Positions 11,561-23,506 of a DNA stretch of 64,000 bases are shown piece by piece. The stretch lies in NCBI GenBank assembly GCA_033032175.1, contig CM065309.1, forward strand, positions 11,718,001 through 11,782,000, written 5' to 3'. Numbering within the stretch: the first letter of the stretch is position 1; each line of letters starts with the position of its first letter. This stretch comes from Saturnia japonica. Taxonomy: Eukaryota; Arthropoda; Insecta; Lepidoptera; Saturniidae. The notes below the pieces were generated by a model. It worked only from the letters and a program-made list of their open reading frames with translations, did not search any database and was not told the origin of the DNA. A program made the translations under genes and the position numbers.

Positions 11561-11893
11561 CAAATTAATTTATTCAATTACGTCAAAAACTTAAATTTGT
11601 ATGTATAATCGTAATATATAAAACATTTATAAACTTAATTGAAGAAAATTTAATTGTTATGAATATTTTACAGAATTTACAAATGCTCTCCTATTCCGGT
11701 ATTATTTTTACAAATTATTCTATTTGTACTATACTACAGATGGTACTATAACGGTATGATTAACTAGAAAAAACGTCTTGTAGCTAAACACCGCATTACT
11801 ACATAAAGTAATTAAAGTATTCATGAATTCAGAATTTTAGATGTTAAATATAATTTGTATCACTTCAGGATTATACAATTGATAGATCTAAAG
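11561..11893 (+). repeat. Direct duplication, left arm
   Basis: It is co-linear with 12061-12393 over its whole length. Shared exact blocks include ATTAATTTATTCAATTACGTC, AAATGCTCTCCTATTCCGGT, ACAAATTATTCTATTTGTACT, GATTAACTAGAAAAAACGTC and CTTCAGGATTATACA. The offset grows from 500 to 505 bp through small indels. It is not related to any other repeat in the window. Similarity may extend leftward to about 11514 (GCCAG). Confidence 0.9.
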
Positions 11894-12060
11894 TATGTAC
11901 ATGTATCAACATGAATTGTATAATTAATTTAAATTTGCATTCCAATTAAGTTTTTGATTAATATATATAAATCAACTTTAAGAATATAGAGCATTATTGT
12001 TTAAAAAAATGGGAATAAGTGAAATTATAAACAGGCCAGTAGAGATAATAATTTCTCATT

Positions 12061-12393
12061 AAAATTAATTTATTCAATTACGTCAAAAATTAAATATCTG
12101 TATTATAATCGTAACTATAATAAAAATTTATAAAATTAATTGAAGAAAATTTAATTTTAAGAATATTTTTATAGAATTTACCAAATGCTCTCCTATTCCG
12201 GTATTTTATTTTTACAAATTATTCTATTTGTACTACTACCTACAATGGTACTATAACGGTACTGATTAACTAGAAAAAACGTCTTGTGGCTAAACACCGA
12301 TGTACTACATAAATTAAATTAAATATTCATTAATTCAACAATTTTAAGTTAAATATATTTGTATCCCCTTCAGGATTATACATTGATATCTAG
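12061..12393 (+). repeat. Direct duplication, right arm
   Basis: This is the partner of 11561-11893, separated from it by about 167 bp of AT-rich spacer. Differences are scattered substitutions and 1-3 bp indels, so the duplication is old. It carries no retroviral terminal motifs (no TG...CA ends, no primer-binding site in the spacer) and no coding sequence. A tandem duplication of a roughly 500 bp unit fits better than an LTR pair. Confidence 0.9.
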
Positions 12394-12399
12394 TATCTA

Positions 12400-15300
12400 C
12401 TATGGTATCCAACCCTACGCTTGTAATTTGTACTCAAAGTGTAACTCATCGTCACTCGTCTATTCCACTGAATGACGGTGAACTTACTTATTATTCTGAT
12501 TAATATTACACTACATAAGAAATTGTGGCTTATATTTTTATTATGTCACGTTGCCGTGCGTTGGTTACATAACTTGTTCTTCCGCCGACGAGCATGTGGC
12601 ACGTCCTAATGTTCAACAATACAAAGGTAACTAAGTTCATGCTTTAATATAATATACTAATTATACACATATCTACATCATTTCTAAATGTAAAAAAGGC
12701 TTTGAAAAAAATTTGAGTACGGCTTTGCTCATGCTCATGATGGATGCAAAAACATATTGATAATTAAATAATTTTAGAATACGAATAGTTTAACTTTGTA
12801 ACATTTTTTTTATAATCTTGTTTTCATTTTTATAGTTTATATCTTATAAGAAAATTTAAAAATTTTGAGCTAAAGTCTTATAGTTTTGGCCACTTTAGCT
12901 TTGCAGCTATTTTATCAGCTACTAAACACGTCCATTACCAAGCGTTTTTTTTAAACTTGTCTAAATAAACGCGGCATTATTAAATAAAACGGTACAGACT
13001 GGTACACAGCGTTCTCCTGTGCATTGCCAATCTGTACGATTATTAGAAACAAAACTCAACGTGTATATTACAATACTTTTTAGATACCAAAAAATGTATT
13101 AGCATCGATGACTTCAGGATTACTTAGGATAATTAGGACCTAATTATATAAAAGGTTTTATATAGAATGTAACTATAGAACAGATATGTATAGAATTTTA
13201 AGTACGTTTTATTGTTGGAAGTGTATAAATTCTATTTATAAACATAGTCCACTCAATTGTTACAAAGAGGTCGGGGTGCAAAATCCAGGATGTTATAGTG
13301 CTAGTACTGAAGGAAGTGCGTTGTTAACTGCCCGTAGCGACAGGACCAGTTCTGCTCTATTGATTAATTCAAATGATTTTATTGCATAATGGCCACTGTG
13401 TGAATTGGTCAGCTAGATAAATGTAGATCGACTTCATTGTTGACGCGCTACTAAGAACTTTCATGAAATATAACTCATGGTGTAAACAGGGGTAGAAAGC
13501 TGGTTATAAACAAATTAGTTTGCTGCTGCTTTGAGTCCACGATATATAAGCTAAACAACTCAAGAGGTGTTGTGGGAAACCCGGTAGGAACGAAGTTCTT
13601 TTCGCTATATATTATGTTATGACCAAACTTTTACACACTTTTATATGTACAGTACGAGTGGTTGATGGTTTGAGGCCCCCTGATTTAGGATTTTTTACAT
13701 AAACTTATTGATTTTTTTTAATTTTTGTTTATAAAGTTATGAAAATAAATCATTAGATAATAACAATTATTATAAAAATATAAACAAATTATAAACTTAA
13801 TCAGTACATTCTTAATCAATCATCAGTACACAATAACAGTGTACAGTACGTACAAGTCTGATCGTCACACAGCAAGGTCAATTCCACTACGATCATAGGC
13901 CTGAAAATCCTATGTATGTATGTTGTTTGTCTCTCTAAAGTGTTAGTCGTGTTGGACACTTTTTTCAGTTCAGCTCCCATCCCGCGATATGAATCTTCGT
14001 CCCAATAGAACGAAAATACTCAACTATACCAAGATAACCAAGCTTTACTCGGCATTCCTTGGCTTAAATACAATCTAGTTTTGGAACAGCAACTTAGGTT
14101 AGATATGCATTACACTTTGTTTATTTACATTCAATAATAATTTATTTAATAATATAACATTAAAGGTAAATAATACAATTAACATTAATTATAGGTACGT
14201 TGTTGACCTCAGTTGGTTTTATTTATGCTTTACAATGACTTTACGTTAATACCCGACTATGCCGGGATATAAATACGACCAAACGTTTCGTTTCTCTACC
14301 ACCACTTACGTATATTTCCTCCGCAGTTCTGGGAGATTAACACTGCTAGCAGAGGATAGAACTCTAGATGAATTAAAAAAAATTTAAACGATTACTTGAA
14401 TTTTAAAACTAAAAAAACTGAGGCCTACATATATAAATTCGACTAATTATTCATAAACACTGCGATCGTATATAGAAGACTAGTTGTATAAAGTCAAAAT
14501 AATACATTTTTACAAATTTGTACAATAACAAACTTTTGTATAAATATTTAGCGTCATAGTGATCATTGTAAATAACCAAATAATTATAAATGATATAATA
14601 TTATCACGTTTTATGTTACAGTAAAAAACTTAAAATAGTACCTATGATATAAAGATGATTAACGTCATATATTATACCTAGACGCTGGTTTCTCTCACAG
14701 TCAAAGCATGACCCCGTAGGCAGACACTATACACGGAAGAGGTTAATCATAGAGTCGCGGGATATAATGTCTACTAAATCTAACAATAAAGTGTGTTGGC
14801 TTGATACTTATACGTTATGCGTTCAACAAACTAAGTACGTAGTACATGTTTTAAAAAACCATAAAAAAAGAAAGTGTATTCATGTCAGGGTTGAGGGGGT
14901 CAATGACATTTTCCATAATGTAGGTAGGTACTTACTATTTAAAACTAAACTAATTATCATGTTTTAATGTGGTTCTCGTATGGTCGTACAGTTTTGGACG
15001 ACCTTCTGCCTTGTTAAAATTAATTTGTTTAACGTCAGTTTCCAAGCGACGGAACTTGTCTTTGTATTTCTTTATGCATTTGACATCATTCGTAATGTCT
15101 TCTTTTTATACGCGATCGAAAAACATTTAACTACATTAAGCGTAAAGTTATAAGCCATTCAAAAGTAGTTTAATAATTTGAATACTTTGGTTTTGTAGTA
15201 AGTTTTTCAGAAAATACTGAGTTATATAATTATAGCACTTCATATCGTATTATAGTTTTTTTTTTTAATTTTCTTTAAAATTTGCGCTAAACAGGTTTCT

Positions 15301-15620
15301 AATTTCATTACTAGCAATATCATAACATAAGTGTATTATAGACCATATAAAAATATTGCTTAAACTCTGTAGTTAAAAATAAATAAATAATTTAATTTTA
15401 GTATTATTCATTAAAAAGTCCACATGTTACGCTATGTTAATTTGACTAACTGCTGTACTTTTTCTTTAAGTAATATTAAATTGGTTGTCAGTGAGTTGTG
15501 ACTAACACGTAATCGTAACAAAACAAATTTAATTTCCGACACTCTTGGGAATGTCCCATATAATCTGAGTAACATTATCCATATTTTAACTTAATTTATG
15601 GTATTTATTACTCTCTCAGA
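12400..15620. other. Gene-free stretch, unrecognised
   Basis: AT-rich. Short frames at 13186-13389 and 14767-14967 show no domain. Slightly less AT-rich patches lie near 13860-14090 and 14270-14345. No repeat partner was found in the window. Confidence 0.5.
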
Positions 15621-15626
15621 ATTAGT

Positions 15627-15707
15627 GTACATGAGCCGCTTAGCTTTGCTCCACAAATAAAAGTCAAACGGCATTATACCTGGTGATCTAATCGGAAACG
15701 GATTTCG
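15627..15707 (-). pseudogene. Transposase relic, Tc1/mariner-like third catalytic region
   Basis: One minus-strand frame reads PIRSPGIMPFDFYLWSKAK over 27 codons. This matches the RSPDxxPxDFxLW pattern around the third acidic residue of many IS630-Tc1-mariner type transposases in insects. The aspartate of PFDFYLW is kept, and the usual D of SPD is G. Upstream in the minus sense the frame is broken by a stop. No inverted repeats were found. It is unrelated in sequence to the mariner at 21 kb. Confidence 0.5.
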
Positions 15708-16569
15708 TCAAAGTTGACCAAGTTGCTAACAGTGACTCCGGGAGCGTGCTGTCGTGACTAGGCATGATGGATAATTTTAAACATCACTGCTATTATTCAT
15801 ATGAAATGAAAAATAATATACCATATGTTATACCTATTTTTTCCCCAAATTTACAAATAATAATTGTGAAAGAAATTTTATTATTCCTATTTTTTCAGAT
15901 AGGATGAAAAATAAATTCTTAGTTTTATTTTAAAGGAAGTTGAGGAGCCAAAAAAATATTGTAGTCAGAAAATATGGAATATTTTGTGAATAATATCGAA
16001 CTAACTTCCGATCACTTTGACCCTTGAGAAATGCAGAAGTTGTATTAAAACATCCTTTTTGTACAGACGAGTTACATATTATATAACACTCTAAAAATCT
16101 TTCTTCTAACGTCTTCTACTAATATTTCTACTACATATTTGTATGAATGTTGTTAGCAATAAAAGTTGATTAGTAGTTCTGTATGTAGTTTAGTTTTTTA
16201 GCAGTTTGTTTAGGCTGCGTATCCATGCATGCATGTATGTCCCCTTTAAAATATAAAAGATTTTCACTTCCTATATGTGATGAAAATACAATTTTACTGC
16301 TATGTAAATTATTTTAAAATAATAATCGTTTCCATTCCTAGTCGTGACGCGCACTTTCTGCTAAGGATATTTATTAGGTTTAATACCTTTACTCTACAAT
16401 CCGATCATTGTGGTTAGCGCATGAAGTCACCGAGCAAGTCAGGATTAAACCTCTATTAAAAAATAAATGCATCTTTTATTACATTTTTATAGATCCGTGT
16501 TCCGTGTACTGTAAAGTGAACTGATTCACCAAATACAGCCAAGGCCAAATACCAAAGCAATTGCTTAAA

Positions 16570-16827
16570 TACATACATATCATCACGCCTGTATTCCCCG
16601 GAGGGTTAGGCAGAGGTGTACTGATGTATACCCACAGTTCGCCGAGTATGTTTTTAGGTCCCATGTAATAGGGGGCGAGCCTATTGCCATTAATCGGGCA
16701 CGAAGCCAAACGCCGAGCTGCTACTGAGAATTTCATAGGAAAAACCCAATAACACTTTGCTCGACCTGGGATTCGAACCCAGGACCTCGCTCATAGCAGT
16801 CGCGCTTACGACCACTAGGTGGCATTC
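16570..16827 (-). mobile_element. tRNA-derived SINE, copy 3
   Basis: Minus-strand copy. The head is at the right end: GCCACCTAGTGGTCGTAAGC, then GGGTTCGAATCCCAGGTCGA with a tRNA-like B box (GGTTCGAATCC). The body follows (TCCTATGAAATTCTCAGTAG, TACATGGGACCTAAAAACAT, CGAACTGTGGGTATACATCA) and then ACAGGCGTGATGATATGTA. It retains both internal promoter boxes better than copies 2 and 5. The 85-codon minus frame is incidental. Confidence 0.87.
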
Positions 16828-19115
16828 TGTATAAAAACAAATTATTTATTATAATGTCTATACTAATTTTATAAAGTGGTACAGGTTGTGAGTATTTTTG
16901 TAGGATCTCTAGAACTACGATTCTAAATACATATAATTTTACTAATATAACGAACCAAATCGCCGACTATTGTAAATATGTTGTGTAATAGTCGAATAGA
17001 GCCCGAAAGAGGAAGAGAGTCGAATAGACCTAATAGAGGCCGCCGGTTTACCAGTCACTCTTATTTACTGCATTTTATTGTTAATTATTGTTCAAATGAA
17101 AACAGTGTGTGTGGACTGTAAATTGTACACTGCAGTTAGCTAAATACCTCGGTACAATAATATATCGTTTCCGTCTTGTTGACCCACAGTCGTGGAAGGA
17201 AAAGGGCCAAGTTCATGCCTCTACAGTTCAGCGGTTAACATTGATTCTTGTCTATGCAATGTTGCAACAAACGTGAAAGCCACATTCGAATAGGGAAAAG
17301 CTTTAAGTGGTAAAGATAAGAAAAATATGTTCAACGAATTGAATTAGAAACGAATAAAACTGTTATCTTAATTTAAACTTGTGAGCTGTGAGCGGTGGCC
17401 TTTATCGATCGAGCTCACGATCATAAAGTAAGACGACGAATTGAAATAAATTAAGCCGCCGCCAACGAGAATTGGATCTTTGTATGAACATAAACACTTT
17501 GTCAGTATAAGTTTAAGGCGTAAGATATGATAAGAAGTTAAATAAAGTAACACAGACTTCGATTTCCCGTGGGCAGTTGTAACCGCAAGCGCCACGAAAC
17601 TCCGTGTTACATTATTGCAATAAAAACAATGGGTTGACTATTGAAAGCAGGTGACAAAAGTCAGCTTTTCGTCGCCACACTGATAATATGAGTAGTTGAG
17701 TACAATGAAAGTAACTTGAGATTCTCTAAGCCTTGAAGGGAAGAATGTACTTGCATATATATTATTTACGTGGTTTTGGTCATTGTAGAAACTTTACACA
17801 GTAAGGTAGGAGGGAGTGTAGTTTGAAATTTGTTTATCATCCAGTTGTTTTATTATTCATAATATTAATATCCGTTATGATGTCCAAATTGTAAAGTGTA
17901 TTCTCCTGATGTATACTGGTACTTTCATGTTTATTTTAAATTAAAGTAATAACTTATAGATTTTATCATACACTTATTTTTTGTTAGTATACAACTAACA
18001 AAACTGATAAGATCTAAGAAGAATGTTTAATTGAAACTACGATACATTTTTTATTATATCAAAACTTCCAATGGATAATTTATAATAGTTTAATTGTTTC
18101 TTCATCTGCTTCAGTATAGTTGTGTTTGTTAGATAACTTAGTAACAAATTGTTTGCATTTTACTTATTAAAAAGCTTGTTTCAAAGTTTCCCTAACTTTC
18201 TATCCAAGAGTACTTGTAGTTATAAATTTCCCTAGCGGTATAGTACAATACAACTTTCTCATGATAATATCATAGCATTTATCTTTAATAAGACCGCCAA
18301 AGGCACCTGGCAACATATACTGGAGATTTATACGCAATCCTGGACACGAGACGTCATTTAAAATACCCTACGAGACACGTTCCGAGTAATTCGTACAAGG
18401 ATTTTTTTTAAACTTCTCGCTTGTCTACTTATTTATTCATAATTATTGTAATTACTATAAAATTTTGTAACTTATAAAACATTAATATTCTAGAACAGGA
18501 ATGGTTTGGTATCCCACCAATGTACTAGTTCGATATATACTCGTATACTTACTCTTTAGTATTTATATAGAATACTGGTTAACTATAATGACCGTAAGTG
18601 ACTTTATTAATTATATTTTAAGGACACAGCAACACTCCATACATTTTTCCTTATTTTATAACTATGTAGTTGTGTCCTGCAGATTCACTTGTGTTTAATT
18701 AATTATTTTCGGTTCTCGTCTGGTCACCAACTTGCCCTTGACGCCGATATCCCGCAGTTTGAACATCTTATATTAAGGGACCACGCGAATTAAAGAATTT
18801 AATATCTTAACTTTGCCTTCCCAATACATATTGGAAAATATAATATATGTTCGAAAAAATGAAGATAATTTTGAACTTGTAACTAACAGGCACAATTTCA
18901 ATACTTGCAATAAACATAAAATAGTCATTCTATCTTTTAGACTTAATAATAGAAATAAAAGTTTTTTAGGTACCTACTTGTGTTAAGTTCTATAATAAAT
19001 TTCCTAAATAACTAACTGATTTGCCAAATAATTTTTAAATATTTTTTTTAATCATAGACTTTTGTCAATCCTCAATAAATAAATAAATAATAAGTTCTAG
19101 AATCATGATAAGCAA
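16828..19115. other. Gene-free stretch, unrecognised
   Basis: AT-rich with no repeat partners found. Frames at 17368-17595 (minus) and 18501-18698 (plus) show no motif. Confidence 0.5.
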
Positions 19116-19119
19116 GTTT

Positions 19120-19400
19120 TATTGTCGAGAGGGTATTACAGGGTAGGTGATCACGTGAATGATGTTGATGTCTGGATGTGATTCCCTCTCTGTACATCTA
19201 CTGAAAATGATAATAACTGTATATAATTTAATACTGTAAAATCTAATTTAAAAAAAAGTAAAGATGTTCATAAACCTGATAGCAGTTTCTTGCCGGTTCT
19301 TCTCGGTGATTGGGATTTTTTTTTGCACCGGTGGTAGTATTTTCATATTTATAAGTGCCTTCTTGGGGCCTAAATTGAATATTTTTATTTTATTTTTTGG
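19120..19400 (+). repeat. LINE 3' end repeat (CTTGCCGGTTCTTCTCGG type)
   Basis: It contains AGCAGTTTCTTGCCGGTTCT, CTCGGTGATTGGG, GCACCGGTGGTAG and AAGTGCCTTCTTGGGGCCTA, followed by TTGAAT and a T-rich tail. A related copy lies at 41093-41215 on the minus strand. I recall this as a LINE 3' untranslated end that is abundant in Lepidoptera. There is no coding residue upstream. Confidence 0.55.
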
Positions 19401-19669
19401 TTGAATTTGTTTTTAAAGGCATATTATTTTGACCAGAATTATATCTACTGTTTTCTTTCTTTTAAATATATGAATGTATTCAAACATTCAGAAAACGTTT
19501 TGTTTTAATTTTATTTGCTGTATATAAACAAGACGGTTGTAACTTGAAACTGATCTTTATTTTGAATACTTTTCTCTAAATATTATGTCTGAGGATTCTT
19601 CACACATAAATACTGTAAACATTTAACATTTTTTTTATTTTAGTATGGCAAAGAAGGTAGAGATAGGTT

Positions 19670-20060
19670 GGTGTGTTAGAAGGTAATCGTAGTACAATAA
19701 ATAGGTAGGTAGTTGAGATAGTCGTCGCGTCGCGTCGCTGTCGTACCGAACCGTAAACCTTTCGCTAACTGAATAAATATACAGTGGCTAATTCTTAAAA
19801 ACGACAAACTCACTTTGACGGGTTTACCACCATCTCCATGGTGATCACGACACAGTTGGATACAGATCCCTACCACCCAGCTTGATTACTGGATAATGGA
19901 TAACTACACACCGGCAGTCTGGCTGATAGCGGAACACGACACGCCTCGCCTATCTCCTAAGTACGCTACTATATCGCATGCTATACCTGGTATGTTTCGT
20001 GTCCTACCACCAGTAACAATTCTGTAAATATTCACCTAAATGTAAAATACACCTGGCGAC
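19670..20060. other. GC-richer block, unidentified
   Basis: Contains a (TCGCG)-like run near 19721-19742 and several CpGs in an otherwise AT-rich setting. No open frame of note and no second copy in the window. It could be regulatory DNA or the remains of an element. Confidence 0.3.
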
Positions 20061-21077
20061 ACACGTCAATATTTCAATTCATAACACCCTATGCAAGCGT
20101 AAGATCGAATTTCGATATTACCTCAAATATATTCAAATGCAGTCTAGTAAAATTCATACGTATATAGACTAGCTGTGTGCCATGGTTTCATTTGTGTTTA
20201 ATTTATTTATTCGACTAACTTTCCCTATCGTTGTTTTCATTTCCCGTATAGACACTCAAGTCATTTGTGCGCGCGGCCCTGTGAGTGCGCACAGCGTATA
20301 TAGATACAGTGTCTACGTGTGCTATCAAGAGTTACCTACAGTCAAGTACACAAGACAATTTTATTAGTTATTTTACTGATATTATGTAGAAAATTTTAAC
20401 ATCTTATTTGTCCAAAATTAAAATAAATCAACAGCTCAATTATGTAAATGCATGTTTATTCAAAATATTGTTCGGTATCAATACTACTACAAATACCGAC
20501 TAATGAACTTTCCGTATGGTATGGTGGTAGATGAAGAAGATTTATACCATATTGTTGTGTATTTTTCTGTTACCCATTGCTGAATATCTCTTTTCTTAAA
20601 TTACAATTATCATTTTTATATTTTGATCATTGTGATACGACGCATTTTAAAGCAAAACTACTGGTTTACCAACACTGGTTAACCAAACATTTTTATTACC
20701 GACTGTACCCGTAGAACATAGCGATAAGAACACGTCTTGACCGGAAGACGACTGGCGCGCTCCTTTATACAAAATATGTAGTCTGTGCTAGCACTGCTGG
20801 CGCGCGTCACTGTCATACAAATAAAAACTGCATGTTTATTAGCTCACGCACACATATGGCCGCGCGCAAAGATGAGTTCAAGTCTCTACTCTCTAGTACT
20901 TGTCTAGGGCTTTCCCGAGTGCTTGACATTCATAGTCACTACTCCACTCCTTAGAATCGTAGCGTAAAGTTATACAACCTATATATAACCTTCTTGAATA
21001 AATTGACTATAAAATACAAAAAAAAACCGGTTTATAAAGCGCGTTAAAGAAACAATCTCTTGAGCTTTATAATATTA

Positions 21078-22339
21078 TTAGTTACTTACATATTAAATTA
21101 GCGTTTTATATGGTAAAAGTAAAATGAAAAAAATATTATGAAATTATTTATTTAATCAATCGAAGTATGTACCATTATTATCTATGCACTTTCGCCATTT
21201 TAAAGGTAGTTCATTGATTCCATTGCTGAAAAAATTGTGGGAGTAAATAATCAATAAAATCTTTGAAGGCAGTGTGGACAGCCTCATCGGAATTGAATTT
21301 ATTTTCCTTGCAAGAAATTGTCCAAATTCGGATTAAAGTGCTAATCTGTTGGAGCAATGTCCGGGGAATATAGTGGGTTTCGGAGATATTCCAACCGCAG
21401 TTCCTCTAATTTAGCGACCCTCAGTCGTAAAGTATGGGGTCTAGCGTTGTTCTGAAGCAGCAGTAGGCTTGAGATATTGACCAGTCTCGGTTGTTTAACG
21501 GCTAGCTTTTCCATCATGGTTTGCAATTGTTGACAATACAGATCTGCCGTTATCGTCTGAACAGATCTTACGAAGCTGTAGTGTATGACACCAGTACTGG
21601 TCCACCAAACACTCACCAGTACCTTTTTTTAAGACGACTTTCGCTTGGGACAGGAATTGGCCGGTTCTCCTGGGTTCAACCACTGTGATGAGCCTTTCCG
21701 ATTATCGTAAAGGATCCATTTTTCGTCAAAAGTAATAATACGATTTAAAATTCCCTCGTTATTGTGACTGTTGAGTAATGTAATGCAGAACTCAATAGAT
21801 GTTTGTTGGCGTGCTTTAGTCAATTCATGCGGTACCCATTTCTTGAGCTTTTTCACTTTTCCTGTTTGTTTCAAGTGAATTAATTTTTTTTGCCGCTGAC
21901 TCTGATGTGGTTTGCGAATGATCCGCTTCAACGATCACCTTTGATTCTTCATTTTCATCTAGGGTCTCCGGCCGTACACGGGTTTGTTTCGTAGGTCAAA
22001 ATTTCCAGAACGAAAACGTTGGAACCAAAAACGTACCGTGTTTTTCTTTTACAATCAATACACATCATTAATCCTTCAAGCTAATTCTGCAGCGCTGATG
22101 CCACAATGGAACTTATATTCATAAATAAGGCGATATTTTTAATTTTCTATTTTGTGAAAAGAACGATGTCAAAGAAAAATAAAATGGTGCGAAAACAAGT
22201 GAATCACTAAATTCGAAACACAAATACACAAACCTAAATTTGGAATAAATTTGAATTTGTAATTTCTAACCGGACGCCAGATATTTGAGATCAAAGTGAC
22301 CACTTCAACAAAACGCCAATTTCATATGTAAGGACCTAA
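21078..22339 (-). mobile_element. mariner DNA transposon, complete ends, dead
   Basis: Terminal inverted repeats of about 30 bp: the left end reads TTAGTTACTTACATATTAAA and the right end, on the minus strand, reads TTAGGTCCTTACATATGAAA. Both continue into A.TT.GCGTTTT. A TA dinucleotide lies immediately outside each end (21076-21077 and 22340-22341), the target duplication mariners make. The length, 1262 bp, is typical. The transposase inside is broken in several places, so the copy cannot move itself. It sits inside the 5' end of a Helitron. Confidence 0.9.
21156..22180 (-). pseudogene. mariner transposase pseudogene (DD34D type)
   Basis: Minus strand. The N-terminal helix-turn-helix region survives as LIYEYKFHCGISAAELA and FWFQRFRSGNFDLRNKP near 22130-21980, with stops. 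EADHSQTTSESAA is followed by a frame change into the stretch with HLKQTGKVKKL and WVPHELT (21931-21629). The first catalytic Asp is intact in ITFDEKWILYDN. After another frame change, VSVWWTSTGVIHYSF begins the 21616-21341 piece. Its second catalytic Asp is replaced by Asn (QNNARPHT, codon 21449-21451). The third is kept in YSPDIAPTD, then a stop follows. The C-terminus (LDNFLQGK, DEAVHTAFKDFID, KCIDNNGTYFD) can be traced to a stop at 21156-21158. The family is usually about 345 residues. At least two frameshifts and several stops are present. Confidence 0.88.
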
Positions 22340-22754
22340 TATTAGTATATAAAATATAAGTACTTTACAGTAAAAGTTCGTAACGCTGCCATGACGTAAA
22401 ATAAATACCGTTTAATAAATCGAATTGTAAGCATCGTGTTCTGAACGACTAAACATCGTAGCTAACTTGCTACTCACTATTCGCTTGCAGTTTTTTATCG
22501 TAATACTAATAACACTTCAAAAGTAACTGTCGTATGAATTTATGATTCAGTGTATTAAAATATCGTGATCGTGCATACCACGGACCAATGGGCTGGCGCC
22601 TCGGTGTTCTTAACGGTAATACGAGATGCCTAGGTCGGACTTACTTCAGACCGTCACTGATATGTACCTTATTAATAGTAAGAACTGATAAACAAATACG
22701 AACTGTGGAGTGTGGTCATATGGGATTCTTAAGTTTTCTCTTCTATTAAATAGT

Positions 22755-22795
22755 GTGTATTGAACCTCCACCTTTTTTGAAGTAAGTTAAAAAAT
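22755..22795 (+). repeat. LINE-like 3' tail fragment
   Basis: GAACCTCCACCTTTTTTGAAG followed by GTTAAAAA is the same terminal motif as at 600-637. Only the tail is present. The DNA from here to about 23010 shows no clear element. Confidence 0.45.
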
Positions 22796-23009
22796 TAAAT
22801 TGGGCGTTTGTTCAAAATCTGAAACCTCCGAAAGTTCTTCAGCTTTGAAATTTTGACATAGCGTTGCATTTGAATACACGACTTTTTGAAAAAAAAAACT
22901 GAGCCTAGGCAATGTGTGGCCGAGTACAGTTACTTTTAAATAAAATCTATGGATACAATTAGGCAGAGATAGAAAGCCCTAAGGGTCAAAAATATATGGA
23001 TGTTCAGTC

Positions 23010-23140
23010 ATTAGATGATTCTTTTTTTGTTGGAAAGGGGATACCTCAACGGTGGTCTCATTTCATTGGCATTGGATCTTCGACATCAAATATATATCAG
23101 GAAACTCCTCATAACCATTAAAGTTGGTTTTCTTTTTTAA
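23010..23140 (-). repeat. LINE-like tail repeat, minus strand
   Basis: The reverse complement contains GTTATGAGGAGTTTCC, CAATGAAATGAGACCACC and TTGAGGTATCCCC, co-linear with 415-530. It lacks the terminal GTTAAAAA segment. Confidence 0.55.
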
Positions 23141-23500
23141 TTAAAAATTGTCTTGTATTACAACCACATTGTATACTAAAAGAGTGACAGCAGTATGAAG
23201 TTTTGACAATATTTAATGGAAATAGACATTATGATTTCAAAAGTTTGTGAATCTAAAGAATATGTAAGCTGAAAATATCATAAATTCAAAGCGACACATT
23301 TACAAAATTATTTTTGTAATGTGACCTCAATGGTTTCGTAGTTCCAAAAGTGGTTACCAAGTATAAGATAATTAATTGTCTCAGCTTTAAATAATCGCTA
23401 TTAAATAAGTGACAAGAAGGGTTCTCTGTGATTTGGTGATGTCAACGCCCCAATCAAAACTAAAATTCTCATTCCATTTACAAGGTTTGAATATTAACTA
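23141..23500. other. Gene-free AT-rich spacer
   Basis: Nothing recognised between a LINE tail and a Helitron. Confidence 0.5.
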
Positions 23501-23506
23501 TGCAAT

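Larger units (their letters stand above)
20169..22348 (-). mobile_element. Family A Helitron split by a mariner
   Basis: The 3' terminus is at the left edge: CTAG (20169-20172) preceded on the minus strand by the CCATGGCACACAG words. The 5' portion is at 20995-21077, read on the minus strand as TATTATAAAGCTCAAGAGAT and AACGCGC. The last few 5' bases (ACTAATA) reappear at 22342-22348 on the far side of the mariner at 21078-22339. With the mariner set aside the element is about 0.92 kb. Internal words CTTGACATTCATAGTCAC and TCCACTCCTTAGAATCGTAG match family A. Non-autonomous. Confidence 0.75.

Noticed and set aside
11561..12393. LTR pair of a retrotransposon
   Set aside because: The arms lack TG...CA ends, a primer-binding site and a polypurine tract. 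The 167 bp spacer is too short and non-coding.
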